NCBI GenBank assembly: GCA_030527205.1
Contig: JAUNBG010000006.1
Coordinates: forward strand, 62,001-126,000
Direction of reading: 5' to 3'
Length of the DNA: 64,000 nucleotides
Origin: Planctomycetia bacterium
Lineage (GTDB): Bacteria; Planctomycetota; Planctomycetia; Pirellulales; Thermoguttaceae
Numbering within the stretch: position 1 is the stretch's first letter; every line of letters starts with the position of its first letter. Shown here one piece after another: positions 54,566 to 63,269 of this stretch. A program made the position numbers and the translations under genes. The notes under the pieces are model-generated. The model made no database searches, had not been told where the DNA came from, and saw only the letters and a list, made by a program, of their open reading frames with translations.

Positions 54566-54949
54566 ATGTTTCTTATGTTCGGTTCAGAGGACGATCGTGA
54601 AACAATCGACCGTGAAACGTTCGAATTTGCAGAAATTGAATTTCGAAGTTGGGCGATGATGAATAAGATATATAGTCATTTACTTGACGCGATAGACGAT
54701 GAAATGGCTTATCGCGGGGTTGCGTCGGAAGAACTTATTGAGATGCTGCCGTTCGATCAATCGGGCGACTTTGAAGAATCGGACAAGCCGGCGGATACCT
54801 TCGCCTTTGAAGGTGCCGGCGCGTCCGATTCGTTTGATCCCCCGATTACTAACAGGGGGTTAAAAAACGACCAAAAATCCCAATTGAACCGGAAAAAAAC
54901 GAGTTCAACCCGCGAAATAGAAGATATTGAGTTGTTACGGTTGTGTTAA
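54566..54949 (+). CDS. Small acidic hypothetical protein
   Basis: A 127-residue acidic protein (MFLMFGSEDDRETIDRETFE) with a helical N-terminal half and a polar tail ending RKKTSSTREIEDIELLRLC. The codon pattern looks coding and a well-formed terminator follows 40 bases after the stop, which supports a real gene. No domain is recognised and the start is uncertain: an upstream ATG at 54541 in another frame has the better ribosome site, so a frameshift cannot be excluded. Confidence 0.5.
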   Translation: MFLMFGSEDDRETIDRETFEFAEIEFRSWAMMNKIYSHLLDAIDDEMAYRGVASEELIEMLPFDQSGDFEESDKPADTFAFEGAGASDSFDPPITNRGLKNDQKSQLNRKKTSSTREIEDIELLRLC

Positions 54950-54988
54950 ATCATTCGCGCCGCGACTCGTTCGGGGGCCCCTCCCCTT

Positions 54989-55024
54989 GCCGCTTGTTGC
55001 ATGGATTGCTCAAGCGGCTTTTTT
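54989..55024 (+). terminator. Rho-independent terminator after the gene at 54566
   Basis: GCCGCTTG (54989-54996) pairs perfectly with CAAGCGGC (55011-55018) around a 14-base loop, followed by six T. Confidence 0.85.
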
Positions 55025-55088
55025 GATTATGTAACTAAAATAATGATAATAAAATATTTAATAAAATAATAACTAAATATCAAATAAG

Positions 55089-55119
55089 CTCTTGACAAAA
55101 CAAGAGTTAACGCTATAAC
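55089..55119 (+). promoter_or_regulatory. Promoter with overlapping inverted repeat before the PIN gene
   Basis: TTGACA (55092-55097) and TATAAC (55114-55119) are 16 bases apart. CTCTTG-ACAAAA-CAAGAG (55089-55106) is a perfect inverted repeat covering the -35 box, a plausible repressor site. Confidence 0.62.
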
Positions 55120-55148
55120 ATACTATATAAATCAATGAGATTAAAATC

Positions 55149-55176
55149 TTGATTTTTTCGCTGTTCGTGCTATAAT
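55149..55176 (+). promoter_or_regulatory. Second promoter before the PIN gene
   Basis: TTGATT (55149-55154) and a consensus TATAAT (55171-55176) with a 16-base spacer sit close to the ATG at 55192. AAAGGAAAACGCC provides the ribosome site. Confidence 0.5.
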
Positions 55177-55191
55177 AAAAAGGAAAACGCC

Positions 55192-55713
55192 ATGCAAAAG
55201 TTGAAAGTCTATCTGGATACCAGCGTATTCGGTTATTTGTACTTGACAAAATCTTCGGAAATAATGCAAATAACCCGGGATTTTGTTGAGTTACTTAAAA
55301 AAGATGATCATTATATATTGTGTACGTCTATAATAACGATACGCGAAATTGATTGTGCCCCGGAACCTCTTAAATCATATTTAAAGTGTGATTTGAGTAA
55401 ATTAGGAACTATGCTATTAAAAGAGTCTAAAGAAATCAATCAATTACAAGCCGAATATCTTGAAAATAAACTTTTGACTCCCAAATCAATTGATGATTTA
55501 ATGCATATATCCTTTGCCGTTTATTATCAGTGTGATATAATCGCAAGTTGGAATTTCAAACATTTTGTTAATGAAAATACAATTTATCATCTTAAAAGAA
55601 TAAACCAACGTCTTGGATTGCCAATTGTTGATATTGTGTCTCCAAGAACATTTATGGAAAGGTTGACTGATGGAAACGGAATGGATGACATTATTAAGAG
55701 AAATCCGTCTTAA
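55192..55713 (+). CDS. PIN-domain protein, VapC-like ribonuclease
   Basis: A 173-residue PIN domain starting KVYLDTSVFGYLY, with the first acidic residue in YLDTS. REIDCAP supplies the second, and LTPKSIDDLMHISFAVYYQC plus IASWNFKHF the further acidic and polar sites (Asp in IDDLMH, then SWNFKHF). PIN domains are metal-dependent RNases and are often toxins. It differs from typical VapC (about 130 residues) in its longer C-terminus. The start of the next frame overlaps its last 44 bases. Promoters and an inverted repeat lie upstream. The toxin role is inference from context. Confidence 0.88.
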   Translation: MQKLKVYLDTSVFGYLYLTKSSEIMQITRDFVELLKKDDHYILCTSIITIREIDCAPEPLKSYLKCDLSKLGTMLLKESKEINQLQAEYLENKLLTPKSIDDLMHISFAVYYQCDIIASWNFKHFVNENTIYHLKRINQRLGLPIVDIVSPRTFMERLTDGNGMDDIIKRNPS

Positions 55714-55867
55714 GAATCAAGAAGAAACAAAAGATATGACTATTGAACAACGGGTTGAGTATGATAATCGAAGAGCTTATGAAATCCTTAAAAGTTGGGG
55801 AATGGAATACATGATTGATTATCAAGACAAAAAACAAGATCAAGAAAAAGAGCTTGTTGAAGCGTAA
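55670..55867 (+). CDS. Small partner of the PIN protein, overlapping
   Basis: A 65-residue protein, METEWMTLLREIRLKNQEET to RAYEILKSWGMEYMIDYQDK and a charged tail. It starts 44 bases inside the PIN gene in another frame, typical of translational coupling. It is helical and charged, with no DNA-binding fold visible. It could be the antitoxin (though toxin-first order is unusual) or an accessory subunit. The strong terminator at 55866 ends the unit. Confidence 0.7.
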   Translation: METEWMTLLREIRLKNQEETKDMTIEQRVEYDNRRAYEILKSWGMEYMIDYQDKKQDQEKELVEA

Positions 55868-55897
55868 AAAAAGGCGGTTTAATTACCGCCTTTTTTT
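55866..55897. terminator. Strong bidirectional terminator after the PIN unit
   Basis: AAAAAAAGGCGGT and ACCGCCTTTTTTT are perfect 13-bp inverted repeats around TTAATT. The A and T runs on both sides would allow termination in both directions. It overlaps the stop codon of the partner gene. Confidence 0.92.
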
Positions 55898-55929
55898 ATT
55901 GGAGTATAGGAGGGATACTGTTATTTTTT

Positions 55930-56151
55930 TTGACGATCTCTTCTAATAATTTTTTTGTGTTCATTTCTGTTTTAATGAGAGCTTATGGGACTTGTAGGAT
56001 CGTCTTGCGCAATGGTTTGATTATTATCGATACAAGCGACGCCACAGCGCACTTGATTATCGAAGACCGGCGGAAGTTTACTTTAAGACTTGAGACGGAC
56101 AGTCAGGTTTGCGAGGAAAAATTTCGTCAAAACGGAAAGCCTCTATTGTAA
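55930..56151 (+). CDS. Possible small protein of unknown function
   Basis: A 73-codon frame from a TTG, or 58 codons from the ATG at 55975 (MRAYGTCRIVLRNGLIIIDT). The middle reads as alternating beta strands (VLRNGLIIIDT, AHLIIEDRRKFTLRL). No ribosome site is clear. It may be a fragment carried with the accessory region. Confidence 0.32.
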   Translation: MTISSNNFFVFISVLMRAYGTCRIVLRNGLIIIDTSDATAHLIIEDRRKFTLRLETDSQVCEEKFRQNGKPLL

Positions 56152-56381
56152 TCGTCGGGAGGTTGACGATAATAGGAGAAGTGGGTCAAGAGAAGAGGAA
56201 AAGTATTGATTTATGAGTAATGTTTTTGCTTTGACCTGAGGAAAATGTCCTATAAAAACTCTCAGTGTTAGAAAACAGCACTCGTTTCAAATGCCCCCAT
56301 GGAGGGCATGATTCAATCAAGAATCCTCTACGATACAACTCTATTTTTTGTCCAACAAACCAGAACCACCTTAATATTTCA
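56152..56381. other. Debris region next to the transposase remnant
   Basis: About 230 bases. ATGCCC-CCATGGA-GGGCAT near 56290 is an inverted repeat followed by GATTC-AATCAA-GAATC, a second small hairpin. They may be the end of a lost element. No gene recognised. Confidence 0.35.
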
Positions 56382-56704
56382 AAAACAATTAAACAGGAGG
56401 GAATAGATTTTCTGCTTACTGGTTTTCGTTTGCTGCAATAATATTTCACACAGATTCAAAAACTGTTTCTGATTCTCATCCTCTTGTTTCGATCCTTTTT
56501 GGCATTCGCGAACAAGACGACCGAGTCCGTTTTTCAGATTGCAAATTTCCCGGTCTCGACGTTTATGTTTTTGTGCATGCGAATAACGTCCCGCCATGAT
56601 CATTGCCTGTTTGGCTTTGCGCAAAGAACTCTGGCGGATGCGAATTCCGTATAACCGGGGCTGTTTTCCCGCTTTGACAATCGTTTTGTAAAGCTGTTTT
56701 TCAG
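56382..56704 (-). pseudogene. IS5-family transposase N-terminal to middle remnant
   Basis: The minus frame reads QLYKTIVKAGKQPRLYGIRI, then AMIMAGRYSHAQKHKRRDRE, NLKNGLGRLVRECQ and finally TKTSKQKIYSL. These match the RYAHAKQFKRARRELRKLKTMLGRVIRDI and DKNKLYSLHAPE phrases of IS5-type transposases. It is cut off after KIYSL, before the catalytic C-terminus, and begins immediately after the stop of the GTPase operon. So an insertion abuts the operon's 3' end. Confidence 0.78.
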
Positions 56705-56710
56705 GAGCGA

Positions 56711-57835
56711 CTATTTAATCACGTTTGAAATGAAATAGGCAACAGCCAGAGCGGAAACAAGTCCAAGGGAAACATAAAAAAGCAACTTGATAACAAACTT
56801 CGTTGTAAACGACTTCAGTTTTTCCTCGACATATTGTTCTATTTCAGAAGAAACAGGCAAATTCAGAGATTGAATTTTAATGTTATATTCATTGTAAAGG
56901 TTTTTCAATTCTTCTTTTGTAGAGCAAGAATCGATGTTCTGAATAAAATCTTCTGTTGCGCTATTATATATTGAGATGTTTTTGCGATCTTCCGCAATTA
57001 CAGTTATCCAGTTTTTCGCTTTTTGAACAATGATTTGCGTGTTCGCCGGAGGAATTAAATCCGTTTTGGACGCAATACATGAATCCCATTTTTCCAAACA
57101 TTCTTTGACTTTCATTTCGTCAGAGTCATACAAGGAATCTTGAAGCTCTTTTCCAATCGAACAAAGTTCTTGATAAACCTTTTCGTTTTCGAGTTTTGAA
57201 ATTTCCTTGGCACATTTTTTGGCTAAAGAAGAAGCAGCCCATTTCGGACGGCGACTTAGAATCTGGCTGAGTTTTTGCATTTCATCTAAGTTGCCCTCTT
57301 GCAGTATTTCTCTTCCTTCTGTTTCCAAAATGGAGAAATAATTTGTGTCAAAAAGATCGATATCTTGTTTCAATAAATTATTTTTTGGTTCAAGATTTAA
57401 TATTTGGCACATGATACCGATTCGATATAAAATCGGAGCGCCAATCAAGGAATAAAATCTTAAGCGTTCATATAAAGGTTTTCTTTCTTGATATTTATGA
57501 CAGGCATCTTTAACAGCCAAATAATAGTCGATAATGATTTCCTCGGGGGCTTTTAATCCCAAAGGGCGAATCATTTTTCGCCAATCATCCAATTCTGGAA
57601 AGAGTAACGCATTTATGAATTCGAACAAATTGGGCTCAATGCATACAAGACGTTCCATTTCAGAATAATTTTGCTTAAGCATGAAAAAGTAACATTTTTT
57701 CAAGCGTTGATTGGCTTGTTCGCATAATTGGGCATATTCTTCCGCTTTGCTACTGATTTCTTCTTCCGTAACAGCAACTTTAGTAATGACCAGAAGTCTC
57801 AATTCATCGATAAAGAGTTGATAGTTTACGGCCAT
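56711..57835 (-). CDS. Tail-anchored helical protein of the GTPase operon
   Basis: A 374-residue almost all-helical protein with a C-terminal membrane helix (about 347-370, LLFYVSLGLVSALAVAYFI). The body contains heptad-like, Glu/Lys/Leu-rich segments that may form a helical bundle. No domain is recognised. AAGGAG lies before the ATG, and the start overlaps the preceding gene's stop by 10 bases, so it is coupled to the GAP1-like gene. It may be the membrane effector or anchor of the GTPase system; that is inference from position only. The 3' end abuts an IS5 remnant. Confidence 0.88.
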   Translation of the reverse strand: MAVNYQLFIDELRLLVITKVAVTEEEISSKAEEYAQLCEQANQRLKKCYFFMLKQNYSEMERLVCIEPNLFEFINALLFPELDDWRKMIRPLGLKAPEEIIIDYYLAVKDACHKYQERKPLYERLRFYSLIGAPILYRIGIMCQILNLEPKNNLLKQDIDLFDTNYFSILETEGREILQEGNLDEMQKLSQILSRRPKWAASSLAKKCAKEISKLENEKVYQELCSIGKELQDSLYDSDEMKVKECLEKWDSCIASKTDLIPPANTQIIVQKAKNWITVIAEDRKNISIYNSATEDFIQNIDSCSTKEELKNLYNEYNIKIQSLNLPVSSEIEQYVEEKLKSFTTKFVIKLLFYVSLGLVSALAVAYFISNVIK

Positions 57836-59217
57836 ATAAAATCTCCTTGAAACGGAATAGAAAACAGAACATTAGATATTGGCTTGTTTTGGGGTTGAAT
57901 GGGATTATCAGCGCAATGTAATGAAACGGAAGACTTTGGGATTTGAATAGATTGTATTTGATGAGAAATAGAATGGTTCAATTGACAGGAAGTAAAAAAC
58001 GAAAGCAAAAGAACAAAAAGAATAACAACAATGGCGATCCAAATAAAAAGAATCAGCGAATAAAATATTTTATTGAATAAAGACTTTTTATTCCTTTTAA
58101 GTTTCAATGACGCTGTTTTTAATTGATCAAAATGATTTTGACCAGGAATCGGCAACGGTTTTGGAATCCTGATGTCGTTGGGGGCGATTTCTGGTTTCAA
58201 TTCGCCAAATGTATTATCCAAATCGTCAGAATACAATTCTTCGTAAGGATTATTGCCATAATCAAGAATACCCGTCAAATTTGAACTCTGTGATTGTTGC
58301 TGAGTCGGTTCTGTAAGAGGAAATTTTAAATGAGCGGAAGGAATGTTCAAAATTTTTGTTTCGTAAATGGAAACGGGATTATTCTCTGTTTTTTCAGGTT
58401 TCTCTACTTTCTCAAAACCGTAGGAATCAAGTCGAATAGAACCAGGAATCAGTTCGGGAGTATGTTGAAAATATTCCGGAAGGGATATGGTCAGATTGAC
58501 AATATTGGCATTGGGAAACCAGGTTCTTTCGATATTCATCGATTCTTTGTAAACTCCCTGCCAAGTACATAATATATCGACAGGGAATTTTATGAAACAA
58601 GTACAAAACGGGATTTTCCAACGATCTTTCGGAACAAGAAGCGTCAAAGATTCGTCAAACAGTTGCAGAAGCGGAATATTTTGATCAATGACGACATAAG
58701 TTTTTCCTTTTTGTTTGAGCTTTTCAAAAAGCGAAAGACTCCAATAAGGATCGCCACTCCATTTTTGCCATAAAGGACAGGAAACCGTTTTTCGTGTTCC
58801 TGTTTCTTGAAAAAAAGACTTGTCTCGAAGCGGAAGATATTTGGGACCGGAGTCCCATTTGCTCAAAAAAGGAGCCGACATGAGAAAGGCCGCAGGGCCA
58901 CAGGAAGGCAATTCGTCTTCGGTCAACACAAAATGATGCGCTAAATAATTGGTTCGACCAGTATAATCGAAACCGCAATCGACTATTCTCGATAAAACAT
59001 GATAAGTCTGTGAACCAGACGAAAACCAAAGATGAAAGTAAACGCTTGGAGAAAACGATTGATCTTCTTCTGTATTGCGCCGAGGATAAAGGCTGAGATG
59101 TTCCAAACGCTGAATCAGTTGCGAACTCATTCCTTCCGTATGAGCTATTGTGCTGAAACCGACTCGACCGGAAACAAAATTTTTGTCTGAAGAAGTATAA
59201 ATTGATTCAAAAATCAT
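57826..59217 (-). CDS. GAP1-like protein (GAP1-N2 type) with C-terminal membrane helix
   Basis: A 463-residue protein whose first half matches the GTPase-associated protein 1 pattern as I remember it: YTSSDKNFVSGRVGFSTIAH, a SYHVLSR-like phrase (TYHVLSRIVDCGFDYTGRTN) and NYLAHHFVLTEDEL. The middle holds PLRDKSFF and WQKWSGDPYWSLSLFEKL. A polar linker leads to one membrane helix (about 385-408) and a 55-residue tail. GAP1 proteins accompany TRAFAC-type GTPases in predicted bacterial conflict systems. I start at the ATG at 59217, since GGGGAAAG lies just upstream. It follows the GTPase by 14 bases. Confidence 0.8.
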   Translation of the reverse strand: MIFESIYTSSDKNFVSGRVGFSTIAHTEGMSSQLIQRLEHLSLYPRRNTEEDQSFSPSVYFHLWFSSGSQTYHVLSRIVDCGFDYTGRTNYLAHHFVLTEDELPSCGPAAFLMSAPFLSKWDSGPKYLPLRDKSFFQETGTRKTVSCPLWQKWSGDPYWSLSLFEKLKQKGKTYVVIDQNIPLLQLFDESLTLLVPKDRWKIPFCTCFIKFPVDILCTWQGVYKESMNIERTWFPNANIVNLTISLPEYFQHTPELIPGSIRLDSYGFEKVEKPEKTENNPVSIYETKILNIPSAHLKFPLTEPTQQQSQSSNLTGILDYGNNPYEELYSDDLDNTFGELKPEIAPNDIRIPKPLPIPGQNHFDQLKTASLKLKRNKKSLFNKIFYSLILFIWIAIVVILFVLLLSFFTSCQLNHSISHQIQSIQIPKSSVSLHCADNPIQPQNKPISNVLFSIPFQGDFIWP

Positions 59218-59231
59218 GTCTTTCCCCAATT

Positions 59232-60596
59232 TTATTCAAGACTTGATGCCATAATAGTTTGTGTGTCGGATGAACAGTCTTGTGAACCGGATCTGCCAAA
59301 CGGAATGATATTTCCTATTTTAGTCAAGGCGTAAAATAAAGGAACTTCAGACCAGATTGGATCGATGGAATTGACGTCGAATTCCAGTTTTTGAACGCCC
59401 TGCTCCATTGTTGTTTCAATCGGCGAACAACCAGTTGCGCTGACGGGAAAATAGGTGACGTCGCTGGACAGATTCTCAATGGCCATAACAAACTCTGGAA
59501 CATATTGGAACAGAATATCTCGAAGAAGATTGGACATATTTTGAATCCGTTGCGGTTTGACCGCATACATATTAACATTGTCGTTGACATTATTGCTCTG
59601 TATTCGCCCATAAGGCGGGTTGAAATTGGCGTCGCCCAAAAAAGTTTTCCAAACATCTGCTTTCGTTGCAATAACAAAAACCGGATTATTGACTTTTTGT
59701 GACGGATCCAGGCCTTTGGACTTTTTAATGCGATGAATCGTTTCGCTTAAAATGGAGTGTTGCAGCAAGGAATCAACCTTTTTTTCAAGTTGCGGATCTT
59801 TGGAATATTGACGGCATACAGTTCGAATGGGAACATATTGAAGCGGATCAAATATATAAAAAAAGACGCCGCATTGTTTCAAATGATCCGTTACCGGTTC
59901 CAGCGAACTTTCGCGTCCGGGAAGAAAGCTTTCCCCGGCGTTATCGTAAAGGCAAAGGACAGAAGGATTTATGCTTTTTGCAAAAATATGATTTTGCGAC
60001 GGCGTCAATGTAAACATATAAGGTTGAGGATAACGCATAATCTGTCCGTTGACAATTGATGTATTATAACCTTCGCCATATTCGCGGGTTTTTTCAATAA
60101 TAACTTTATTAACCCCTTCTTTTCTTAAAAAGAGCGTCTGTTCATAATCATTGATCTGATCGTTCATTTTCGCGTGAGTATCAATGACAGAAGTCTGAAA
60201 ATGGGTCGATAACATAATTTTAGCCCGCCTGAGCATGGAAGCTAAAAAATATGATTTTCCAGAAGACGGAGCGCCAATAATGGAAATAAAGGAAACGGGA
60301 AACTCAATTAAATCCCTCGGAAGGATGAGATGACAGTTCGGACAGGCGTAATCCCGACAGACAATTCCCTCCGGATCCAATGGATGACCTTCTATATCGA
60401 ACCGGCAAGGCAAAAAACGCATTTGAACATCCGTTCCGAGTTGTTCATCTCCGACATATTCTGTCGCAACAGCAATGGACAACAACTCATGCGGCTTAAA
60501 GGTCGTCCAACAATGCGGACAGGTTATCTTTTTTCGAAACTTGAGAAGTTTGGAAGAAAGTTCTTTTTTATAATCAGTAATACTCGTTTTAATCAT
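59232..60596 (-). CDS. TRAFAC-type GTPase with N-terminal zinc ribbon
   Basis: A 454-residue protein. Cysteine pairs CPHC (about 25) and CRDYACPNCH (about 80-89) form a zinc ribbon. The GTPase domain follows: Walker A/P-loop IGAPSSGKS (about 98-106), G3 DNAGES (about 217) and G4 TKAD (about 308). FFYIFDPLQYVPIRT and FVIATKADVW are typical. GTPases of this type sit next to GAP1-like genes in predicted NTP-dependent conflict systems. It is the first gene of a three-gene minus operon, followed closely by the GAP1-like gene. It could be a nucleotide-driven switch sensing invasion or stress; the trigger is unknown. Confidence 0.88.
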   Translation of the reverse strand: MIKTSITDYKKELSSKLLKFRKKITCPHCWTTFKPHELLSIAVATEYVGDEQLGTDVQMRFLPCRFDIEGHPLDPEGIVCRDYACPNCHLILPRDLIEFPVSFISIIGAPSSGKSYFLASMLRRAKIMLSTHFQTSVIDTHAKMNDQINDYEQTLFLRKEGVNKVIIEKTREYGEGYNTSIVNGQIMRYPQPYMFTLTPSQNHIFAKSINPSVLCLYDNAGESFLPGRESSLEPVTDHLKQCGVFFYIFDPLQYVPIRTVCRQYSKDPQLEKKVDSLLQHSILSETIHRIKKSKGLDPSQKVNNPVFVIATKADVWKTFLGDANFNPPYGRIQSNNVNDNVNMYAVKPQRIQNMSNLLRDILFQYVPEFVMAIENLSSDVTYFPVSATGCSPIETTMEQGVQKLEFDVNSIDPIWSEVPLFYALTKIGNIIPFGRSGSQDCSSDTQTIMASSLE

Positions 60597-60816
60597 AATA
60601 ACAGTCTTAACTTTTCCTGTTTTTTCAATGGACGACGTTCTTTTGACCGGTCTCTTTTGAGGTTATTTTATATTCGAAGATTCAATTTTTGCCTCTCTTT
60701 CCTGAAAAATCATGAGAAACGTCATCGTTTGTTTTGATCTTTTTGCTCCGCCCCCCTATTTGGGGGACGGCCGCCTGAATGCAATTGCAAAAATCAAAAA
60801 AACGATGGAATAATGA
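60597..60816. other. Intergenic region with a strong G/C hairpin
   Basis: CCGCCCCCC-TATT-TGGGGGACGG (60748-60770) forms a stem with one mismatch, in the gap between the rhamnosidase-like gene and the GTPase operon, both on the minus strand. There is no T run on either side, so it is not a standard terminator. Confidence 0.45.
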
Positions 60817-62613
60817 TTAACGACTGATTTCAATATCCGAAGGCGCTTTGATGGTCGTTTTGATGGAACCGTCCTTTGCCTTTTCGTGTCGAACAAAAAT
60901 AGGGCCAAATGGCGTTGGGACGTTTCCTTCCGCCCAATCGAGATCGCCGAGAAATGGTTTGACCGACGCGACTTTAAATCCCGGTTCTATCGGATTGACT
61001 CCCAAAATATGAGCGCTGAGCCAAGCCGCCGGCCCAGACGCCCAACCATGACAAAGGGAATGACGAAATCCGATATAACAATAAGCCCCATGATCGCCAT
61101 GCAAGCTCTTCAAACCGTCTGGCGTCAACTCGTCAATGCGTCCCGAACCTTCGAGCCATTTCAAATCGAAATCTTCCCAAAACGTTGTTGCTCCAACATC
61201 GATCATTGCGCCCCAATATTCGCGAATAATATCGAGAGCCGTCTGCTCTTCGCCTCCTGCGGCCAACGCTTCAAGCATATAATAGCCATAAAACGTCGAA
61301 AAATTTTCGCCGCCATTCTTGGCAATAACCGGAATATTGGGCGATTCCTTGCGTTCAAGTCCCGCCAATTCCATTAACGACGCGGCCTGTTTGTTGTTCG
61401 CATGATCTGGTTGGAATGTTCGAACTTTTTGCGCAATTTTGGTCGCTTTCGCCGCTAATTCCGCGTCATTCAAGTCTTGAGCCATTTCTGCAACGCGATT
61501 AAATGTCATCGCAAACATCGCATGAGTTCCCGCATCCAGCGCCGGGCGGTTGTCTGCCGTCGGCCAATCCAGAAACGGGTTAGGAAATCCCGCTTCCCCA
61601 TTGTCCTTGACATAAGGTTCCAATTGATCGACAAGTTGCTTAATATAGGAATGCTGTTCTTTGAGGTCTTCCAAATTCCCTGAATATCGATAAAGGTCGC
61701 TGACGGCCAGGAGCCACCAAAGCGAATAATTCGGCATACTGTTCATCCATTTCGGCAACGGCCAGGTTTCCCGCGCATAATAGCCGAGCGTATCCCGCAG
61801 AACTTTCGGAGCTCCAAAGACTCGAAGCATTGTCATTGTTTGCGGATGAAAATCGCCATACCAAACAAGCCGGTCGCGTTTCGCCCCTTCAAAGACGAAA
61901 TTTTGCATTGTCAAATGTTGCGTATGAGCGGCAACTTTCCAAATTTGATTGAGTCGTTCATCCGAGGATTTAAACGAACCAACCCAGGGAATATCTCGAT
62001 AAGTAAAAACCGCTCGAATGGAATCGACACAAAGAACCGTTTCCGGATCAATTAAATCGAACCGGGCAAAACGAAACGCCGATTCGCCAAATTCAATTGC
62101 GCCAAGCCAGGGAACGTTGACAATCATATCGCGAACGGAATGTTCGTTGACCGATCCTTTTTCCCCTATTTCCGCCATTGCTTCGTCCGCCGATTCGCCC
62201 AATCGAACGCGAACTCGAACCGTTCGTCCGACGCTGTTTTCTCCCGGCTTTAGATCGCGTGCTTCAATTCGAACGCCGCCATGAATTTCCGCTCCAAAAT
62301 CAAGAAGAATGGACGCCGGTTCGCCTTTGTTTTCCATTCGAAAACCGCTCGACATTTCCGAAGTTGACGTTTGTCCGAGCGGCTTTTCCAAAAGAAGTTC
62401 TTCATTTTCCAGGCCATTTTCCGACTTCCAAACGATTCGTTGGGGAATCAAAAACCGCCGAACTCTTTGATCCGCCGTCGTTCTCGCGTTCATTTCCTCA
62501 TCCGCAACCCCTGGCGGCAATAAAGCGTCAATGAGTTCCCGTTCTTCCGACTGTCCCCAGGAAAACGACGTTAATAATAAAACAAACAATCCGGAAATCC
62601 AAAATTGTTTCAT
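60817..62613 (-). CDS. Secreted alpha-L-rhamnosidase-like glycoside hydrolase
   Basis: A 598-residue exported protein with a signal peptide (about 1-20, ending SWGQSEE). Residues about 50-210 form a beta-sandwich (GVRIEARDLKPGENS). The rest is an (alpha/alpha)6 toroid as in GH78: EGAKRDRLVWYGDFHPQTMTM, SLWWLLAVSDLYRYSGN, DWPTADNRPALDAGTHAMFA, FWEDFDLKWLEGSG and SLCHGWASGPAAWLSAHILG. The acid residues in RDRLVWYGD and the WED phrase are likely catalytic. It would remove terminal rhamnose or similar sugars. AAGGAG precedes the ATG. Confidence 0.86.
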   Translation of the reverse strand: MKQFWISGLFVLLLTSFSWGQSEERELIDALLPPGVADEEMNARTTADQRVRRFLIPQRIVWKSENGLENEELLLEKPLGQTSTSEMSSGFRMENKGEPASILLDFGAEIHGGVRIEARDLKPGENSVGRTVRVRVRLGESADEAMAEIGEKGSVNEHSVRDMIVNVPWLGAIEFGESAFRFARFDLIDPETVLCVDSIRAVFTYRDIPWVGSFKSSDERLNQIWKVAAHTQHLTMQNFVFEGAKRDRLVWYGDFHPQTMTMLRVFGAPKVLRDTLGYYARETWPLPKWMNSMPNYSLWWLLAVSDLYRYSGNLEDLKEQHSYIKQLVDQLEPYVKDNGEAGFPNPFLDWPTADNRPALDAGTHAMFAMTFNRVAEMAQDLNDAELAAKATKIAQKVRTFQPDHANNKQAASLMELAGLERKESPNIPVIAKNGGENFSTFYGYYMLEALAAGGEEQTALDIIREYWGAMIDVGATTFWEDFDLKWLEGSGRIDELTPDGLKSLHGDHGAYCYIGFRHSLCHGWASGPAAWLSAHILGVNPIEPGFKVASVKPFLGDLDWAEGNVPTPFGPIFVRHEKAKDGSIKTTIKAPSDIEISR

Positions 62614-62720
62614 AAAATACTCCTTGAATTATTGAGTTAAAAAACGATAACAGAACCAAAAAGATCGCGAAAACGAGTCAATGTTCAAATTTGAATCAAT
62701 TATTAAAATCGAACAAAATA

Positions 62721-63185
62721 TTATTTGGACATTTTTTTCTCATTTCGCCAGACGAAACGACAAATCAGGTCCAAACAAAGCAACAATATTGAACTTGTCG
62801 TTATGATTAAAACCGAAGTGATCGGAAATGTAAAAACCCACTTTCCGTCATGAGTGTCTGGCGTAAAAGTTAAACAGGAAAACAGAATACAATAATAGAG
62901 AAATCCAAGAAAAAACGGAACAATATTTAATATCGATAATCGTTTCATTAACGATTTTAACATAAAAAGCGAAGAAAAAGCATAAAAATAGACGATAAAT
63001 GTAACGATCTCAATAAAAAGCCAAGAATCTTTAAATGCGTAATATATTCCCCGATAACTCGAGAAAGAATCGAATAAATTGCATAAAAAGATAAAGAGTT
63101 GAAGTAATAATGGAAAAAAAATAAAAATGACGTTAATGACGACAAAAAGAATTTTAATGATAAAAGGCTGCTTTTCCCAACTCAT
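62721..63185 (-). CDS. Small four-helix membrane protein, unknown
   Basis: A 154-residue protein with four hydrophobic segments at about residues 8-30, 48-75, 82-108 and 120-145, and basic ends. No motif or family is recognised. AAGGGGA lies before the ATG at good spacing. It is not part of a recognisable operon. Confidence 0.72.
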   Translation of the reverse strand: MSWEKQPFIIKILFVVINVIFIFFPLLLQLFIFLCNLFDSFSSYRGIYYAFKDSWLFIEIVTFIVYFYAFSSLFMLKSLMKRLSILNIVPFFLGFLYYCILFSCLTFTPDTHDGKWVFTFPITSVLIITTSSILLLCLDLICRFVWRNEKKMSK

Positions 63186-63269
63186 GATTCAATCCCCTTT
63201 CTTTAAAGAAGAAACCGTTACGATAACAATTTCTTTTAGAAACATTTCTGTAATTACTGTCGATTGCAT

